Shown: in pieces, positions 16,385 to 24,924 of the stretch
How positions within the stretch are numbered: the first letter of the stretch is position 1
Layout of the letters: every line of letters begins with the position of its first letter
Assembly (NCBI GenBank): GCA_963829955.1
Contig: CAWHKS010000023.1
Coordinates: 1-64,000, forward strand
Length of the DNA stretch: 64,000 nucleotides
DNA from: DASTFY01 sp963829955
GTDB lineage: Bacteria > Actinomycetota > Acidimicrobiia > Acidimicrobiales > Ilumatobacteraceae
Direction: 5' to 3'
Notes under the pieces: generated by a model
What the model was told of the DNA's origin: nothing
Database searches by the model: none
What the model saw: only the letters and a program-made list of their open reading frames with translations
Program-made: the position numbers and the translations under genes

Positions 16385-17204
16385 GACGTCTCCTCCTCGT
16401 CGGCCTCTTCGACGTCATCGGCCTCGGCTGGCGCCGTGTCCTCGGCCGGCGCCGCGTCCTCGACCTCGACGGCCTCGACGTCGTCGTCCTCGGCCGGCGC
16501 CGCGTCTCGTCGGCCGGCGCCGCGTCCTCGGCCGGCGCCGCGTCCGGGTTCTCCTCGGCGGCCGCCGCCTGGCGGCGAGCGGTCTTGCCGATGGGCTCGG
16601 CCACGGGCAGCGTCGCTTTCGAGAAGACCACCACGTCGTTGCACAGGACGTCGTAGGCGTTGAGCTCGCCGACCTCCAGGACCTGTACGTGGCGCAGGTT
16701 GCGGAAGCTGCGGGCGACGGCCACCTCGGAGCGCTGCAGCACCAAGAGCACCCGCCCGTCGAGCTTCAGGGCCTCCAGCGCCGCCACGGCGTCCTTGGTG
16801 CGCGGCGTCTCCCAGCCCCAGCTGTCGACCACCAGCACCTTGCCCTCGGACGCGCGGTCCGAGAGGGCGGAGTGGAGGGCCAGGCGCACCATCTTCTTCG
16901 GGGTGCGCTGGGCGTAGCTGCGGGGCTTGGGGCCGTGCGCCACGCCGCCGCCCACCCAGTGCGGGGAGCGGGTCGAGCCCGCGCGGGCGTTGCCCGTGCC
17001 CTTCTGCTTGAACGGCTTGCGACCGCCGCCCCGGGCCTCGGCTCGGGTCAGGGTGCTGTGCGTGCCCGCCCGGCGGGCGGCCAGCTGGGCCGTCACCACC
17101 TGGTGCATCACCGGGACGTTGGGCTGGATGCCGAACACGCCGTCATCGAGCTCGACGCTCCCCTTGGCCTTGCCGGCCACGGTCAGGACCTTCACGCTGG
17201 CCAT
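16381..17204 (-). CDS. rplD: 50S ribosomal protein L4 with an acidic Ala/Pro/Glu tail (frameshift in the tail)
   Basis: L4 lines the exit tunnel and in E. coli represses the S10 operon. The core spans about residues 1-210: GGGRKPFKQKGTGNARAGST, RSPHWVGGGVAHGPKPRSYA, ALKLDGRVLLVLQRSEVAVA, and the end NAYDVLCNDVVVFSKATLPV. Downstream is a low-complexity tail (AAAEENPDAAPAEDAAPAD). The frame breaks near 16505 and resumes as AEDDDVEAVEVEDAAPAEDT to a stop at 16381, overlapping rplW. The tail is about 70 residues beyond normal L4. Confidence 0.94.
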
Positions 17205-17872
17205 CAGCCCGCACTCCTCTTCTGGGCGCCCTTCTTGGGAGCCTTGACGGCGTCGCGGACGATCACCACGCCCCCACGGGGACCGGGGATGGAGCCCTTG
17301 ACCAGCACCAGCTCCCGCTCGGGATCGGCCGACACCACCTCGAGGTTGAGGGTGGTGACCTGCTCGTTGCCCATGCGGCCGGCCATGCGGGTGCCCTTGA
17401 ACACCCGGCCCGGGAAGGCGCAGGCCCCGATCGAGCCCGGCGCCCGGTGGTGCTTGTGGTTGCCGTGGCTGGCGCCCTGGCCCTTGAAGTTGTGGCGCTT
17501 CATGACACCGGCCCAGCCCTTGCCCCGGCTGACGGCGGTGACGTCGACCCGCTCGCCCTTGGAGAGGACATCGGCCTTCAGCTCGTCGCCGACGCTGTAG
17601 CCGTCGATGTCGTCCAAGCGCAGCTCGACCAGCCGCACACCCGGCGCGACGTCGGCCTTGGCGAAGTGCCCGGCCTCCGGCTTGCTCAGCTTCTTCGCCT
17701 CGCGGTGGCCGTAGGTGACCTGCAAGGCGCTGTAGCCGTCCCGTTCGGTGGTCTTGACCTGGACGATGCGGGCAGCGGAGACCTTGAGGACGGTCACGGG
17801 CACGACGCGGTTGTCGTCGTCCCAGACCTGGGTCATCCCTACCTTTTCACCCACGATGGCTCTCGTGGCCAT
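17204..17872 (-). CDS. rplC: 50S ribosomal protein L3
   Basis: L3 is an early-assembly protein near the peptidyl-transferase centre. The 222-residue product begins MATRAIVGEKVGMTQVWDDD, with RGKGWAGVMKRHNFKGQGAS, SHGNHKHHRAPGSIGACAFP, and the C-terminal LVLVKGSIPGPRGGVVIVRD. It is the first gene of the unit running to adk. Normally rpsJ precedes it directly, but here rpsJ is 18 kb away and rplC has its own promoter region. It shares a base with the rplD start. Confidence 0.98.
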   Translation of the reverse strand: MATRAIVGEKVGMTQVWDDDNRVVPVTVLKVSAARIVQVKTTERDGYSALQVTYGHREAKKLSKPEAGHFAKADVAPGVRLVELRLDDIDGYSVGDELKADVLSKGERVDVTAVSRGKGWAGVMKRHNFKGQGASHGNHKHHRAPGSIGACAFPGRVFKGTRMAGRMGNEQVTTLNLEVVSADPERELVLVKGSIPGPRGGVVIVRDAVKAPKKGAQKRSAG

Positions 17873-18095
17873 GGCGATCCCTCTGTGTCCGGGCGCAGGC
17901 GAACCGGCGCCGTCGTTTCTGTTACGTGCTGCTGACCTGGATCATGCGAACGCTCCGCTCGGCTGGGCCGGCGGAGCGCCTGCATCGGTTGTGCCGGCTG
18001 GTCCCCACCCCTCGTCTTCCCGTGAGGCGGGCGCATCCGGACGTCGTCGTGTCGGACCTCGTGACCCGGGAAGGCCCCAGGTGCACGAAGAGGAG

Positions 18096-18124
18096 ATGCT
18101 ATCGGCTCGGGAGGCCCACGCCAA
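18096..18124 (-). promoter_or_regulatory. sigma-70-type promoter of rplC-adk (S10/spc)
   Basis: Read on the minus strand: -35 TTGGCG (18119-18124), 17-base spacer, -10 TAGCAT (18096-18101). It has the same -10 and spacer as the infA promoter. It lies 32 bases downstream of the strong hairpin that ends the neighbouring operon, about 220 bases before rplC. Confidence 0.6.
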
Positions 18125-18155
18125 GCGGCCTTTCAGGCGGTTCACCGACGATCCG

Positions 18156-18196
18156 ATGTCGTCCGGATCGGCGTCTGGCGCCGATCCGGACGACAT
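18156..18196 (-). terminator. perfect 18-bp hairpin after the molybdenum hydroxylase gene
   Basis: Bases 18156-18173 and 18179-18196 are exact reverse complements around the 5-base loop TCTGG. It begins 10 bases after the stop of the molybdenum subunit gene, read on the minus strand. There is no T-run. The position between that stop and the rplC promoter argues for a terminator that stops read-through into the ribosomal genes. The hairpin after hypF has the same layout. Confidence 0.7.
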
Positions 18197-18205
18197 GGGC
18201 GGGGC

Positions 18206-20502
18206 TCAGCGGACGCCGTGGGCCCGCAGGCGGGCGACGACCCGGTCCGGCGTGAGCGGGAAGGCGTCGAACCAGACCCCGGTGGCGTCGTGGAGCGCGG
18301 CGACCACGGCCGGGGCGTAGGGGATCATCGGCACCTCGGCCACCCCGCGGGCCCCCCAGGGGCCCCGGGGGTCCGGCTCCTCGACGATGACCGGGCGCGA
18401 CCCGGCGGGGGATGTCCAGGATGCCGGGCATGAGGTACGTGGACAGGCGGGGGTTGACGATGCGGCCGTCCCGGACCTGGAGGTCCTCCGTGACCGTGTA
18501 CCCGTGGGCCTGCACCACCCCGCCCTCGATCTGGGCCGCCACCAGGTCGGGGTTGATGGCCCGGCCGGCATCGACGGCGCACACGGCATCGTCCACGACG
18601 ATGTGCCCGGTCTCCACGTCGACGGTCAGCTCGATGGCCTGGGCGCCGTAGGTGTAGGCGAAGTTCGGTGTGACGAGGCTGTCCACGTCGTTCAGGGGCT
18701 CGGTGGGCGGCGGGACGTAGCGGAACTGGCCCGCCGCGGGGCGATCGCCGGCCCGCCAGCGCTTCTCGGCTTCCTCGGCCGCCCCGAGGATGGCGTTCCC
18801 GGACATGAACGTCAGCCGGGACGCGGACGCCGAGCCGGAGTCGCCGGTCACGGCCGTGTCCGAGAAGGTCGCCTGAACATGCTCGACGCCCACGCCGACC
18901 GCCTCGGCCGCCATCTGCACGAACGCCGTGTGTGCCCCCTGGCCGACTTCGGCGCCGGCGTGGAAGAGCTCGACGCGGTCGATGCGCTCACCGGCGGCCC
19001 CATCGTCCGCCGGCTCCTCGGCGCCGTGGAGCACGATCCGGGCCTCGCAGCGCTCGGGGAAGCCGAACGAGAAGCCGACGTTCTTGAACCCGCACGCGAA
19101 CCCTCGCCCGCGGCGGAGGGCGCCGGGCGCGGCCGGGCAGCGAGCCGAACGGCGCCAGCTCCGGCGCGGGTCGGAGGGGCTCGGTCCAGCGGGCCGCCGC
19201 CGCGCAGCGGTCGATGACCACGGGCAGGCTGACGCCCGGCGGCATCTCGGTGCCGGTCGGGCCCGAGCGAGCCGTCGCGCAGGACGTTGCGCCGGCGCAG
19301 CTCGACCGGATCCTGCCCGAGGCGCTCGGCCAGCTTGTTCATCTGCATCTCCGCCACGAACGCGCCCTGCGGGGCGCCGAAGCCCCGGAACGCGCCGCCG
19401 GGCACGGCATTGGTCAGCACGGCGTGGCTGTCGACGGAGACGTTGGCGATCTCGTACGGGCCGGTGACGCACAGGTGGAGGTTGCCGAGCACCTTGTTGG
19501 TGGTGCAGTTGTAGGCACCGGCGTCGAGGAGGCAGGTGGCCTCGGCCGCCACGACCTTCCCGTCGGCCGTCGCTCCCCAGCGGGCGGAGATGCGACCGCG
19601 GTGGCGCTTGTGATGGCCGACCATCGACTCCTCGCGGGACCACTGGCAGCGCACCGGGCGCCGCTCGCCCCGCTCGGCCAGCCGCCACGAGGCCAGAGCC
19701 AGCACGATCTGCAGCGACATGTCCTCCCGCCCGCCGAACGCGCCGCCGACGGCCGGGTAGACGACGCGTACCTGGTCGGCCGGCAGGTCCAGGGCGTGCG
19801 CGATCTGCTCCTGGTCCTCGTGGGTCCACTGGCCGGCGATGGCGACGGTGATGCGCCCCTCCTCGTCGATCCAGCTCACGCCGGCCTCCGGCTGGAGGTA
19901 GGCGTGCTCCTGGAACGGCACCTCGTACGTGCCCTCGACCACCACGTCCGCCTGCTCCCACGCCGCGGCCACGTCGCCCTTGCGGAGCCGGTAGGTGATG
20001 TAGCGGTTCGACTCCGGATGGAGGTCGGGCCGGACCAGCACCTCGTCGGTCAGGCCGGCGTCGAGGTCGCCGACGACCGGCAGGTCCTCCCACTCCACCT
20101 CGAGCCGCTCCGCCGCCAGGTCGGCGTCCTCCAGGCTCTCCGCCACCACGACGGCGATCCGGTCGCCCTCCCACCGGCTCACGTCAGCGGCCACCCGGGA
20201 GCGCCCGGTGGTCTCCACCCCGAGCAGGACGGGCTGGTCGAACATCGTGAGGCCGTACTCGTTGACGGGCACGTCGCCGGCGGTGAGGACGGCGACGACC
20301 CCTGGCGTGGCGCGGGCCGCGCTCGTGTCCATGGCCACCATGCGGGCGTGGGGGCGGCCCGAGAACACGACCCGGGCGTGGAGCATCTGACCGGGACGGA
20401 GGTCGCCGGGGTAGTCCGCGTCGCCGGTGACCTTGCCCGCGGCGTCGTGCCGCACGACCGAGCGACCGACCGCGCCGTCCGACGCACCCTCCGCGCCGTC
20501 AT
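18206..20502 (-). CDS. xanthine dehydrogenase-family molybdenum-binding subunit (several frameshifts)
   Basis: This is the large subunit of a molybdenum hydroxylase. The first part (to about 19270) has the N-terminal domain (AAGKVTGDADYPGDLRPGQM, LHARVVFSGRPHARM), the motif YPAVGGAFGGREDMSLQIVL and AVPGGAFRGFGAPQGAFVAE. The next frame carries GFKNVGFSFGFPE, ELFHAGAEVGQGAHTAFVQM and DDAVCAVDAGRAINPDLVAA. The last frame has WGARGVAEVPMIPYAPAVVA (with the Glu expected of the active site) to the stop at 18206. The combined length is about 750 residues, as usual. The likely ATG at 20502 overlaps the previous stop (ATGA). It lies in an operon with a guanine-deaminase-like gene, so xanthine is the most likely substrate; aldehyde or CO oxidation cannot be excluded. 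Confidence 0.85.
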
Positions 20503-21971
20503 CTCCCGGCGGCCTGTTCGACGGCCTCGTAGAAGCGGTAGTAGCCCGTGCAGCGGCAGAGGTTGCCCGACAGGCCGAGCGCGGCGTCGTCCCTGGTGGG
20601 CGCCGGGCACTCCTGGAGCAGCCGGTCGCCGGACATGAGGAAGCCCGGGATGCAGAAGCCGCACTGCACCGCGAACTGGTCGACGAAGGCCTGCTGCAAC
20701 GGGGCTAGCCGCGTCCGAGCGCCTGCCCGTCCGTGCCCTCGGGGCCAGACCCTCGATGGTGGTGATCTCGGCGCCGTGGGCCCGCGCCGCCGGGACCAGG
20801 CACGACAGCACGGCCGCGCCGTCGAGGTGCACGGTGCAGGCACCGCACTCGCCCTCGGCGCAGCCCTCCTTGGTCCCCGTCAGGTCGAGCTCGTCCCGCA
20901 GCCAGTCGAGGAGCGTGACCCCGGCCGCGCCGGCCGCGCGCACCGCCCGACCGTTGATGGTGCAACTGACGGGCGTCGCGTCGTCGTGGCTGGCGGCCGG
21001 CACCGGCGCGGACGCGGCCCGCGACGGCCCCCACAGGAAGACCGGGCGGGCCGGCCAGCGCTCCCGCTCGCGGCCGTCCCGCAGCGCGGCCAGGGCCCGG
21101 CCGACCATGACCGCGATCTCCTCCGAGCGGTAGACGGCGGTGGCCCGCACGTCGTCGATGGGCGTGACGCCGTCGGCGGCGAGGCGGGCGGCCTCGGCGA
21201 TCGTGGCCTCGTCCAGCGGTGCGACCGACGAGGTGCTCCTCGGCCGCGGTGGCGCTGACCACCGTGGGCGCCACGCTGCCGAGGGCCAGGCTGGCGGACC
21301 GCACCGTGGCCGTCGACCCCTCGCCGTCCAGGCCGAGCACCGCGGCCAGGTGGACGATGGAGATGGCCTGGGCCCGACGCTGGCCCAGCTTGACGAAGAC
21401 GCCACGCTCGCCCTCCCCGAGCGCCGGCACCTCGATGGCCACCAGCAGCTCGCCGGGCTCGAGCACCGTCGTGCGCAGGCCGGTGAAGAACCTCCTGACG
21501 GGGACGGTGCGCTCCCCGCGGCTCGACCGCAGCCGGACCTGCGCGTCGAGCGCCCAGAGCGCGGACACCGTGTCGTTGGCCGGGCTGGCCGTGACGAGGT
21601 TGCCGGCGACGGTCGCCCGGTTGCGCAGGGCCGGCGAACCGATCTCCACGCAGGCCTGGGCCAGCGGCAGCGCCCGGGACACCACCAGGTCCGAGGCCAC
21701 CACCTGGTTGTGGGTGACCAGGCCGCCGAGCACGCAGCCGCCCGCGGTCCGGATCGAGGTCGATGCCGTCGAGGCCCTGGATGCGGGTCAGGTCGACCAG
21801 GACCTCGACACCCGGCCGGACACCGCGGTCCAGCTCGACGAGCAGGTCCGTGCCACCGGCGACGGGACGTGCCGCGGGGCCGTGCGCGTCGAGCAGGGCG
21901 AGCGCGTCTTCCAGCGTCGCCGGCGTCTCGTGGAGGCGCACCCGCTGGCCCCGCCGCTGCAGCTCGTGCAC
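20499..21971 (-). CDS. molybdenum hydroxylase FAD subunit fused to a 2Fe-2S domain (frameshifted)
   Basis: This protein would carry electrons from the molybdenum subunit to FAD. The N-terminal half is the FAD domain: LALLDAHGPAARPVAGGTDLLVE (FAD motif), GGLVTHNQVVASDLVVSR, GSPALRNRATVAGNLVTASP. The C-terminal half is a plant-type ferredoxin plus four-helix domain: CAEGECGACTVHL, then QCGFCIPGFLMSGDRL and GNLCRCTGYYRFYEAV. The FAD end (RALAALRDGRERERW) runs in one frame into the 2Fe-2S start (PVSCTINGRAVRAAG) through a Pro/Ala linker, with no stop. In most relatives these are separate genes, or the order is 2Fe-2S then FAD. Frameshifts near 21740, 21220 and 20710-20760 make the exact chain uncertain. 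The GTG start at 21971 is 3 bases after guaD. Confidence 0.8.
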
Positions 21972-21974
21972 CCC

Positions 21975-22624
21975 TCACGGCCTCCCGGCGGAGGGACCGG
22001 CGCCGCTGTCGTGCACGGCCCCGTTGTAGATCGGTCCGCCCGCCTGCGCGTAGGCCTGCAGCACCCCGACCACCTCGTCCCGGCGCACGTCGAGCACCAC
22101 CTCGATGCCCCGCTCGGTCAGCCGGTCCGCCCACCCGGCAGGCTTGTCGCCCTCGTCGAAACCGATGGACCGGGCGTCCTCGTCCCGCGCCCCGCACACG
22201 AGGCGCGTGACCCCCGCCCAGGGCATGGCGCCGAGGCACATGGCGCACGGCTGGCACGACGTGACCAGCTCGACCGACCGCTGCTCACCGATGGCGTGGG
22301 TGCCGAGGCGGGCACCGGCCAGCGCGATGGCCACGATCTCGGCGTGGGCGACCGGCGCGCGCGTGGCGAGGACCAGGTTGACGCCCGCCGCCAGCAGATG
22401 GCCGTCCTCACGGCTGAAGAGCGCAGCGGCGAAGGGGCCGCCGGTGGCCGTGCTCGACGTTGCTGCGGGCCAGGCCGAGGACGAGACCCATGCGGGCGTG
22501 GTCGTCGGCCAGCGGCTGCGACGGTCGCCAGCTCGGCCAGCATCCAGCCCGGCAGCGGCAGGGACACCGCGGCGGGATGGGCCGGCTCGTCGTCGACAGC
22601 TCGGTTCACGCCCAAGTCAGTCAT
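21975..22624 (-). CDS. guanine deaminase-like cytidine deaminase-fold enzyme (frameshifted N-terminal half)
   Basis: The zinc site is complete: PVAHAEIVAIALAGARLGTH (His and catalytic Glu) and TSCQPCAMCLGAMPWAGVTR (two Cys). The later block GFDEGDKPAGWADRL resembles Bacillus-type guanine deaminase more than cytidine or tRNA-adenosine deaminases. The first about 35 residues (MTDLGVNRAVDDEPAHPAAV ...) are in another frame, with breaks near 22450-22510. The reaction would be guanine to xanthine plus ammonia. The next genes encode a molybdenum hydroxylase that could take xanthine to urate, which supports the assignment. The ATG at 22624 lies inside a triple 13-bp repeat. Confidence 0.75.
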
Positions 22625-22653
22625 GCCAGTCAGTCATGCCGGTCAGTCATGCC
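22615..22653. repeat. three 13-bp direct repeats between divergent purine/ureide operons
   Basis: The unit (A/G)GTCAGTCATGCC occurs three times in tandem (22615-22627, 22628-22640, 22641-22653). The first copy contains the guaD start codon. The last ends 8 bases upstream of the -35 box of the rightward promoter. The repeats are in phase every 13 bases and hold no coding sense for the rightward operon, so they look like a regulator-binding array. Confidence 0.7.
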
Positions 22654-22660
22654 GGTCTCC

Positions 22661-22689
22661 TTGACGAAACGTACAGGCCGGGCCACGCT
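22661..22689 (+). promoter_or_regulatory. promoter of the rightward ureide/hydroxylase operon (near-leaderless)
   Basis: -35 TTGACG (22661-22666), 17-base spacer, -10 CACGCT (22684-22689), then 7 bases to the ATG at 22697. Transcription would start at or within a base or two of the start codon. The same arrangement (TTGACC-17-CACGCT-7-ATG) precedes the alpha/beta hydrolase at 30817. Confidence 0.6.
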
Positions 22690-22696
22690 CGGAGCG

Positions 22697-24006
22697 ATGG
22701 CTGTTCCCGCCGCCGTGCCCAGCACCGGCCTCCATACCGGCCTCCGAGCCGATCACGCCCGCCTGGTGGGCCGGCTGGAGGAGCTGGCCGCGGTCGGCGA
22801 CACGGGCGACGGCGGGTGCTGCCGGCTGGCCCTCACCGACGAGGACCGGCGGGGCCGGGACCTGGTCGTCGCCTGGATGGAGGACCTGGACCTCGCCGTC
22901 TCCGTCGACGCCATCGGCAACGTCGTCGGGCTGTGGGACGTGGGCGACGGGCGCCCCGGTCATGACCGGCTCGCACATCGACACCGTCCGCACGGGTGGC
23001 CGGTACGACGGCAACTACGGGGTGCTGGCCGGGCTCGAGGTGATCGAGACGCTCAAGCAGGCGGGCGTGGAGCCGGCACGGCCGCTGGCCGTCGCCTTCT
23101 TCACGGACGAGGAGGGCTCCCGCTACGCCCCCGACATGCTGGGGTCGCTGGTGTTCGTGGGGGGCATGGCCCTCGAAGAGGCCCTCGACGTGCAGGGCAT
23201 CGACGGCAGCCGGCTGGGCGACGAGCTGGAGCGGATCGGGTACGCCGGGCCCCTGCCCTGCCCGAGCCTGACCCCGCACGCCTTCGTCGAGCTCCACATC
23301 GAGCAGGGCCCGGTGCTGGAGGCCGAGGGCATCACGATCGGGGCCGTCACCGGCGTGCAGGGCATCTCGTGGCAGGAGCTGACCATCACCGGCCAGTCCA
23401 ACCACGCCGGCACCACGCCCATGGACCACCGCCACGACCCGGGTTTCGTGGCCGCCGCCCTGACCGCCGAGGTGCGCCACCTCGCGCTCGAGCTGGGCGG
23501 CCACCAGGTCGGCACGGTGGGCCGCTTCCGGGTACACCCGGACCTGGTCAACGTGGTGCCGGCGTCGGCCACGTTGACGGTCGACCTGCGCAACACCGAC
23601 GAGTCGGCACTGCAGGACGCCGAGCGGCGGCTGGCCGAGCGGGCCGACGCGCTGGCCGCCGCCGAGGGGGTCGACCGTCTCCGCCCGGAGCCTGGCCCGC
23701 TTCGAGCCGGTGGAGTTCGACGGCAGGGTGGTCGACCTCGTCGAGGCGACGGCGCAGCGGCTCGGCCACTCCGTGCGCCGCATGCCCTCGGGCGCCGGCC
23801 ACGACGCCCAGATGCTGGCCCGGGTGTGCCCGACCGGCATGGTGTTCGTGCCCAGCGAGAAGGGCATCAGCCACAACCCGGCCGAGCACACCGACCCGGA
23901 GCAGCTCGGCGCGGGCGTCGACGTGCTGCTGCACGTGCTGCTCGACCTGGCCGGTGGCGCGCTGGACGGCTCGCCGGCCCCGGGCGACGGAGGCGGGCCG
24001 GCATGA
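22697..24006 (+). CDS. M20-family N-carbamoyl-amino-acid / allantoate amidohydrolase (frameshifted)
   Basis: A zinc-dependent amidohydrolase of the hydantoinase/carbamoylase group. The first part ends VSVDAIGNVVGLWD. The second has the metal ligands GSHIDTVRTGGRYDGNYGVL, FFTDEEGSRY and VELHIEQGPVLEAEG, and the dimerisation-domain block ITGQSNHAGTTPMDHRHDPG. The third has PSGAGHDAQMLARVCPTGMV and EKGISHNPAEHTDPEQL, with the last His ligand. Breaks lie near 22950 and 23690. Allantoate, ureidoglycine and N-carbamoyl-L-amino-acid hydrolases share these motifs, so the substrate is not settled. It is the first gene of a rightward operon and its stop overlaps the next start (ATGA). Confidence 0.85.
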
Positions 24007-24924
24007 GCCGCACCGTGGCGATCGGCGCCGCCCAGATGGGCCCGGTGCAGCGGGACCACACCCGCAAGGACGTGGTCGAGCGGCTCGTCGACCTGCTCCA
24101 CCAGGCGTCGGCGTCCGGCTGCGAGCTCGTGGTGTACCCCGAGCTGGCGCTCACCACCTTCTTCCCCCGCTGGTTCGTCGAGGACCTCACCGCGGTCGAC
24201 GAGTACTACGAGCGGTCCATGCCCGGGCCCGACACCCAGCCGCTGTTCGACGAGGCCGTCCGCCTCGGGATCGGTTTCTGCCTGGGCTACGCCGAGCTCA
24301 CCCCCGACGGCCATCGGTACAACACGCAGGTCCTGGTGGAGCGGGACGGCCGGGTCGCGGCCCGCTACCGCAAGGTCCACATCCCCGGCCACGAGCACCA
24401 CGAGCCCGATCGGCCGTTCCAGCACGCCGAGCGCCACTACTTCGAGCCGGGGCCGGACGAGCCCGGCGTGTGGCCGGCCTTCGGCGGGCGGGTGGGGATG
24501 ATGATCTGCAACGACCGTCGCTGGCCCGAGACCTACCGGGTGATGGGGCTCCAGGGGGTGGAGCTGATCCTCTGCGGGTACAACACGCCGATCCACTACG
24601 CGCCCGACCCCAGCCAGGACATCCTGCAGGGCTTCCACAACGCGCTGGTCATGCAGTCCGGCGCCTACCAGAACGGGACGTGGGTGGTCGGCGTGGCCAA
24701 GGGCGGCGTCGAGGAGGGCGTGGACTCGCTCGCCCAGTCGTGCATCATCGCCCCGAGCGGCCAGATCGTCGCCCAGGCGTTGACCACCGGCGACGAGCTG
24801 GTGACGGCCCGCTGCGACCTGGACTGGTGCCGCCGCTACACGGGCACGCTGTTCGACTTCGACCGCTACCGCCGGCCGGAGCTGTACGGCCGCATCACCG
24901 CGACAGCGGGGGGTCGAATCGTGA
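24003..24924 (+). CDS. N-carbamoyl-D-amino-acid hydrolase-like nitrilase (one extra base near the end)
   Basis: A nitrilase-superfamily enzyme. It has the Glu-Lys-Cys catalytic triad: Glu in VVYPELALTTFFPRW, Lys in RYRKVHIPGHEHHE, Cys in MMICNDRRWPETYRVMGLQG. The segment CNDRRWPETYRVMGLQGVE and the following GYNTP are the specific pattern of N-carbamoyl-D-amino-acid amidohydrolase, which releases the free D-amino acid, CO2 and ammonia. The reading as given has no stop. Removing one G from the G6 run near 24908 gives a TGA at 24922-24924 that overlaps a GTG start (GTGA) for the next gene, with a product of about 306 residues, the family length. With the M20 gene it could degrade hydantoin products of either hand. 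Confidence 0.88.

Larger units (their letters stand above)
17873..18205. other. intergenic region between rplC and the molybdenum hydroxylase operon
   Basis: This 333-base stretch carries no credible gene. From the island side it holds a perfect 18-bp hairpin (18156-18196), then a minus-strand promoter (18096-18124), then a leader of about 220 bases before rplC. That leader is long enough for an L4-type control structure, but none could be folded by eye. Confidence 0.7.
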
